A stretch of DNA of 64,000 nt from Anaeramoeba flamelloides (Eukaryota; Metamonada; Anaeramoebidae): positions 5,828,001 through 5,892,000 of the forward strand of contig JANTQA010000029.1 of assembly GCA_027625915.1 (NCBI GenBank), read 5' to 3'. The notes beneath the pieces are model-generated. The model had not been told where the DNA came from and made no database searches. It saw nothing but the letters and a program-made list of their open reading frames with translations. Position 1 is the first letter of the stretch. Every line of letters starts with the position of its first letter. This document shows, in pieces, positions 57,578 through 64,000 of this stretch. A program made the translations under genes and the position numbers.

Positions 57578-60200
57578 ATTTCTCTTTTTTTCTTTTTATT
57601 ACTTTCTTCTTTAAACTTCAAAAAAAAACTTGATGATAATTTTTAAAACAAATTTTAGAAAGCAAACTGAAAAATAAACAAAAAATAAAAAGGATTCCAA
57701 CCATTCCAAACCCTTAATTTTGTGATTAGTTTTAGTTTTTAATTTTTACTTTTTTCGTTTTTTTTTTTTATATTTTTTTTCTTTTTTATTTTTTTGTTTT
57801 TGAATTTTAAAAGCAAGGAAATAATTTTCCTTTTTTTTTTACTTTCTTGTGTTAAAAACATGATTGTTATAAATAGTTTAACAATCACTTCTTTTTTCTT
57901 TTAGGATGCAATATTCAATTTTCTAAAATTCAAAAACACAAAACACAAACCTTGAACACGTCTTAACCAAAAAATCAAATCAGAACACTGGTCCTTGAGT
58001 CTTAAAGGAGAACAGGGTTGACTTCATTTTCTTTCTTTCTTTCGACATTTATTTTGAATAATTTACAAAGAAATAAATTGTTATTTAAGGGCATATATTC
58101 CGAATGAGTAAATCAGAAACAAGACAAACGCATTCCTTTTAGGTTAAGATAAATACTCACTTTTCTCGACTGATCAAAATCAATTATTTTTTGAAAATAA
58201 AGACTATTTTTTTGAGGTCTTTTTTTTTATTTACTTAAAACCTCACTTACCAAGTTTTTAAAAATACATGAAGTAGATATTTATACAATTAGTTTTTTAT
58301 AAATGTAAGTTATTTGCAAATATTTACTAATTTCTCATTGAAATTGGATAACTGTTGAATACATTAATACTACTCTTAATTACCACTTTTTGACTAGTGG
58401 GTATTTGCAATCGAAAAAAGAAATTTCATAAAAAATAATTACCATTTACAAGCAATTTTTACAAAACCAGGTCAAATTTATTTAAAAATATTTTATTAAT
58501 CTTAATTTTAAAAAAGGGGTTTAAATTACGAAAAATTGTTTTTCGATATTAATTGTCTCCACAAAATAATCTAATTTTTTTATTTGTACAACATTACAGT
58601 AATCAAAGATTTGAATTTTTATTACAGCTAATTTAAAAAAATGGGTTCTTTTTTTTTATCAATGAGACTGACAGACTGAAAGTTATTGAAAGTTTTCTAT
58701 TTTAATAATGTGTAAACTTTTTTTAAAAATAGTACTTTTCTTCGAACTCCAACCTCTACATCACATTTTGAGGTTGACCCCTAGTTATATTGAAAGAGAA
58801 AATTGATAAAAAGTTTCAATTCTGAAAAATTTTTCACTTTATTAAAATAGAAAACTTTCAAAAAGGTTCAATTTCGATAAAGTTTTCACTTTTTTTACAA
58901 TCGAAAAGTGCTAAAAAGTTCAATTCCAAAAAAGTACACATTTTTTTTAAAACAACTGTTTTTTATTGTGATTTTTTTCGATGTGAAAATGAAACACTAA
59001 TTTTTTCTTTTTGATAATAAATATTGTTTTTGGAAGATATTAAATTTTGAAAAACTTTTTCAGCATAAAGGAAAAACATATAACTGGATTTTTTTGTTGA
59101 AATAATAGTTTGTATCTCTTTACGACTACCCATCTTTTTTATTTTATTTAAATTGGATTGTATTTGTTTTGTATAAAAAAAATGTAATTTTTTTATTCAT
59201 TTTTTCGAAATATTTCAATGAATATTATTTTGAAATTCCTCTCAAAAAGATTAATTTAGGAAATAATGGAACTATTCTTAATTTTATATAACCAATTTAT
59301 AGATTGAAAGAACACCAAAGTGTATATTATTTCAACTATAAATGGAAATACCTCATTTTTTTTTTTTGGAAATACCTTAAATAATACTTGGAAGTGACCT
59401 TTTTGAATCTTTGACTTGGAATCAATAAAATAGTAAAAGTTAAAAAATTTTTTTCGGATAGTCAATCAATTGTAATAAAAATTATAAAGATCTTAAAATA
59501 TTATTTTTTAGTTACCTCAAAAAAAATAAGGAAAAAAAATCTAAATTCAAAAAAAACAATAAAAAAAAAAAAGTTCCAAGATGATATTATTTGGTTCGAA
59601 ATTATTAAAATTTCCTTTTTTAATAAATTTTATATTTGAGAAAATTATCACTTTTCTAATTTGGTCAAATTTTTTATATTGATATTTTAATTATTGTTCT
59701 TCTTTTCTTTTCGCTTTTATAAAATTTTCTGCAATTACTATGTTCTCGCATAAAAAAAATATAAAATGAATAAATTTGGTCAAATTCTCAATTGTTTAAA
59801 AATAGTTAATTCTATTGAAATATATTGACTACAGGTATTTTAAAACCCCTATCTGGTTAGCTAAAAGCAATTTAGTGTATTTTAGAGTATTTTAATGTGA
59901 GTTTCGGTAGTTTTGATCACATATAATTAATTAAGAGAGGAATTAGACTAATTTCATGTATTTTAAGAGGTAAAAAATTCAACTTAGCTTTAGTAGTTAA
60001 AATTTGGTTTTGAACAAATTTTTATAAAAATTAATTTTGATCATTTCAATATTGTTTATTATCTATCAACTAAGTAATAAAATACTACCAATCACAAAAT
60101 AAAACCTTTATGAATTATACTCTCACAGCAATTAAAAACCATTAAAAACCATTAAAAACTTTCAGACCAATGTAAAAAATAAAAAAACACTACCAAAATA
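57578..60200. other. Stretch without a recognised gene
   Basis: A+T-rich sequence downstream of eS30. A minus-strand open run (about 58020-57902) and short GC-richer bits near 57950-58020 and 58745-58790 have no support as exons. No element ends were recognised. Confidence 0.45.
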
Positions 60201-60396
60201 CATTTAGTTCCACCTTTAAGGCACAAACTTTCAACGAAATTTAAGGCACAAAAAAATCTCAAATTAAGGCACAAAATTCAGATTCTAGTAAAATAAATTG
60301 TAAAAAAAAATTACAAATTTTGTGCCTTAATTTGAGATTTTTTACGTGTACCTTAAATTTCCTTGAAAGTTTGTGCCTTAAAAGTGGAACTGACTG
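60201..60396. mobile_element. Palindromic TA-flanked MITE (family A), copy 3
   Basis: 196 bp palindrome between TA dinucleotides. The left end has drifted (CATTTAGTTCCACC). The arms with AAGGCACAAA and TTTCAACGAAATTTAAGGCA are well kept. Confidence 0.9.
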
Positions 60397-60984
60397 TAAG
60401 AAAAAATTCAAATTGACAAAATTTGAAATTTAATACTATATCCTTATATTTCAAAAAATGTAAATCATTAATTAATTTTAAATTATTTCGGTAAATCTTC
60501 TATTATATATCCAAAACCAAGTATAATATTGACCAAGTTAGAATTTTAATTGATAACATAATGTATAAACCCAACAAACAATTAGAAATTCTTAGTTTTT
60601 AAAATTTTATATCAGACAAATTAAATTTCCTCAAAAAATAAAATAGGATGACAATATAAATTGTGGAATAGATTACATAAAATTATAAAAGTTAAATCTA
60701 AATAAAATATGAGGAGAAAAAAAAAGAATAAAATGTTTAGGATATAGAGTATAAGGCATATAAAAATTATTTTGAATTATAAGAATTGAAATAAACTGTT
60801 GTGAGACAGAGTACTTCAGTAGACCTAGATTTTCCATAATTAAAACACATCCACTAAATATAGGCTTTAATAAACTAAATATAAATCCCAAAAAAAAAAA
60901 AAAAAAACGAAAAAATAAAAAATATATCTAATAAAAGGGTTTTGTAATCATATTAAAATCAAGAAAATTCTATAGTATCTTAAT

Positions 60985-61730
60985 AATAAACTGTTTCTCC
61001 TAAATATACTCAAAATAACTACCAAATAATAATAATTTTTTTATAATCAAACTGCGAAGAAACAATAAAGAATTAGTAGAATAATACACATCAAAGAATA
61101 ATTGATATTTATATGAAGTAATTAATTTAAACAATCTATTTTCTTGAAAATTGAAAAACAAATTCTTAGGGTCGAAATTAAGTAAAAAAAAAATGATCAT
61201 TTTAATTTCCAATTATGGATCATATAAAATTCCAATAAAACTCAATATTATTCTTCTTCAATCATTTATACATTTTTCAATAACATTAAAATAACAGGTT
61301 CTTACTAATCGAATATAAATCTGAGAATACAGTCAGTTCCACTTTTAAGGCACAAATTTCAACGAAATTTAAGGCACAATAAAAATCTCAAATTAAGGCA
61401 CAAAATCTAGATTCTTGTAAAATAATTTGTGTTAGAATAAAATTCACATTTTGTGCCTTAATTTGAGGTTTTTTTGTGCCTTAAATTCCGTTGAAAGTTT
61501 GTGCCTTAAAAGTGGAACTGACTGTAAATAAAAAATTGAAAAAAAATTATTGTTTATCAAAAAACATTCGAAAAAAAAAAATAAAAGGTGAAAAAATTCG
61601 AAAAAATAATTTCAATTTCGAACATAAAAAATTAATTTTTTTTTCTAATATGGATGATAATACTTTAAATACATTTAATTCACCATTATTACCAAAAAAC
61701 TTGACTTTAAAATATTATATATACTTTTTT
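60985..61730. mobile_element. Family F element, copy 2 (diverged)
   Basis: Blocks match 6112-6830 in order: GTAGAATAATACACATCAAAGAAT, the GATTTTC/CTATTTTCTTGAAAATTGAAAAAC stretch, TTTCAATAACATTAAAATAACA, and GAAAAAATAATTTCAATTT. A family A MITE (61330-61524) interrupts it. The ends are degraded, so the limits are approximate. Confidence 0.6.
61330..61524. mobile_element. Palindromic TA-flanked MITE (family A), copy 4
   Basis: 195 bp, starting CAGTCAGTTCCACTTTTAAG and ending in the exact reverse complement. TA lies on both sides. It is nested in family F copy 2. This copy and copy 3 share GTTCCAC where copies 1 and 2 have GTTTCAC, suggesting two subfamilies. Confidence 0.92.
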
Positions 61731-64000
61731 TTTTCCATAAAAATAAGATATAGGTAAATAGTCACACTTTATATAAAAAATATTTCGATTTAGAAATAGA
61801 TAGATATATTGATTAATAACTAAAATTCAAAATTTACCACACATACAAAACCATCCAAAGAATCACAATAATACAATTGCATCCAAATTGGAAATAATTT
61901 TGATTTTTCTAAAATATGAAAATCATGTTTTTTATTTTTTGTTTTGTTTTCATTTCATTGTTTGAATTACATAACTTTTTTCGTTTGATCAAATTTTTTT
62001 TGAACAATTGATATTATGTTAAAGTTGAGTTGTTCCAAAGACAAGAACTCAAATAAAATTAGTTGGTAGTATCTAAACTTGTGATCGATCAATATTCCTA
62101 ATAGAATTTCAACAAATTTACCAGTGTATTTTTTTGTTTTGATTTCTCCAAAATTTTTAACATACCCTTAATTTATTTGTATTGATAATTATTTATTTAT
62201 TCTTTTGGGAGTATTCTATTTTATAAAAAAGTGTTAACATATCAATTAACGAATGGTTCTAATTTGGTATTTCTTCTTGAATTGATTAAATAAGTTTTTT
62301 TTTTTTTTTTTTTTCACAAATTGAATTTTCGTGTGTTAAAAATTTTGCATTGGGGTTTATATAATGGAAATCTCTATTCTATAAAGTAAATTGAAAAATT
62401 TATTGGAAAAAATTACTTTAAATTCACAAAAACAGTAAAAAAATTACTAATCATATATTTAAAATTATACAAAATAAAAACTCTTTATTTATTCTATCCT
62501 TGAGAAATGATAAATAATATTCTTATACGTTATTACAATTTCTAAAGAAAAAAATGTTAAATTAAGTTTTTTTCTCTGATTGTTTTTTAATTTTATATTG
62601 TTTCAATAAAAAATTAAAAAAAGTCCAATGGTATCTTATCATTATTCAAACTCATTTAGTAAACTCAAGAATTTTACTTAATTCTTTTAAAGTATGAAAA
62701 AGATTAATCCATTTTTTTTTTAATTACAGTTTATTTTTACAAAATAAATTGATTTTCAAATCAAAAAAAAAAAAAAAAATAATAATTGCTAACATCACTA
62801 CAAGGAAAATTTTTTCAAAAAAAAATCTCTAAATTTTGTATTTATGAAATACACTCATATAATAAACATTATTATACATAATAATTTTCAATGAGGTTTA
62901 CAACTTTAATAGATATTAATAGGAATTGAAAAAAAAATGAAATTTTTCAGTAATATTTTTTTCATTTTTAATTGCAAAATTTTTGAATTTTTTAATTGAC
63001 TTACTAGAGAGATAATTTTCAAGTATTTTTTTAATAGTATAAAAGGAAACATATTTTTCAATTTGAAAATAGTACAAAATATTCCAATCAAAAGATATTG
63101 CTCAATTAAATTGAAAATCTGATTTTTTATCTGTTTTTGGAATATTTTTTATCATTTTATTTTTTTCCCTGTTTGAGTTTTAATATATATTCCCGATTTT
63201 TTTCTGTAAATTGCTTCAACACTTATTCTTTTTTCAATCTTAATGTTCAATCAAAAATTAATTCATTTCAACTTTTTCCAATATAAAAATACCCTGAAAA
63301 TCGTTGTTTTTTTCAAAAGTCGGTATTTTTAAAAAGGGGGGTATTCAGATTTTCAAGAGTTTAATAGCTATCCTTTTTTTATTACATAAAATTATGATAA
63401 CTTTGAAAAAATAATTTATAAAAGAAGTATAACTTAAATCCAATGTATATTTTTGGCTAACTTTAATTTTATGTATTTAAATTTTCCTTGTAGTGATGAG
63501 GAACCAATTTTATTCCATTTAAATAAATAAACCAATAAAAACAAAAATCAAACTTTATATTTTTTTCCATTTTTAGCTTTGTCGATTTTTCTTTTTATCG
63601 AGAACTAGAGTTGGAAAGGAAAAAGAACAATTAGTTATATATTAATACTAAAATACTGAAAGATAAAAAGTATAAGTAACTTGAAAACAAAAATTAAAAA
63701 TAAAAGGTAGAAAATACCACTGTTTTCAGAAAAAAAAAAATAATAGAGACTATTCCTTTAAAGAAAATAATTTTTTTTGAAATAATCCAGAAATATAACA
63801 GGATTCTGATCTAATCAAGAAATGAGAAAAAAATTTATCAAACTTTTTAGAAAGATTAATTCATTTCTGAAAATAGCTTTAAAAGACATTTTTGTGATAT
63901 AGTAATCAGATTTTTACTTCATTTTTCAATCTCAAGATGTGGTAGAATCCTTTTGAATTTATTATTAAATTTACAATATGATTTTTACTAATTCACTCGT
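61731..64000. other. Right-edge stretch without a recognised gene
   Basis: A+T-rich with homopolymer runs. A short inverted pair (ACCCTGAAAATC near 63292 and GGTATTCAGATTTTC near 63340) may be an element end or small hairpin. No coding support. Confidence 0.45.

Noticed and set aside
1-64000. tRNA, rRNA, CRISPR, prophage or operon structure
   Set aside because: No cloverleaf-like tRNA, rRNA core sequence, regular spacer array or bacterial gene was seen on reading either strand.

Overview
This window looks like nuclear DNA of a very A+T-rich, intron-bearing protist. The proteins carry long Lys/Glu/Asn-rich runs, every firm gene uses TAA as stop, and spliceosomal introns are GT-AG. The style (KE/EN-rich inserts, a PAS-like half-domain, RGS joined to DUF547) reminds me of Anaeramoeba-type metamonads or other AT-rich amoebae. 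That placement is an impression only. No bacterial operons, tRNAs, rRNAs, CRISPR arrays or viral genes were seen.

Firm genes, left to right. (1) An RGS-DUF547 protein on the minus strand (1119-4074, at least four exons). (2) A minus-strand PAS-like/coiled-coil protein whose PAS fold is split by a Lys/Glu-rich insert (8766-10945). (3) A minus-strand protein with PH-like repeats and a huge Lys-rich region (15486-18395, 5' end missing). (4) A PROPPIN (WIPI/Atg18 family) on the minus strand (27142-34326), whose two exons are separated by a 5.8 kb intron. (5) A minus-strand uracil-DNA glycosylase made of two nearly identical UDG domains in one ORF (37176-39119). (6) A WDR4/Trm82 tRNA-methyltransferase subunit on the plus strand (45633-53745), interrupted by a 6.9 kb intron. 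(7) Ribosomal protein eS30 on the plus strand (57383-57577), without a ubiquitin-like fusion. Several weaker candidates have exons too small for an ordinary ORF scan, the best being a divergent pair at 21689-22369 (minus) and 22556-22918 (plus).

The rest is dominated by non-autonomous mobile elements recognisable by their inverted repeats. They include a TA-flanked palindromic element (four copies, about 196 bp), a CCCTTAGCACCCC-ended element (three copies, two carrying independent insertions of the palindromic element), two elements with TTAA target sites that sit back-to-back sharing one TTAA (40205-45128), a Tc1/mariner-like element (56133-56634), several hairpin families and one 5'-truncated LINE with a poly(A) tail. 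No transposase ORF is visible, so all DNA elements here would have to be moved in trans. The two giant introns are long largely because such elements sit in them.

Functionally the genes are unrelated housekeeping and signalling genes (autophagy, tRNA modification, base-excision repair, translation, G-protein signalling). They do not form a single pathway or cluster. I did not find a convincing new multi-gene system. The most unusual biology is the tandem UDG with an altered catalytic loop, the PROPPIN lacking its FRRG motif, and the density and nesting of palindromic elements.
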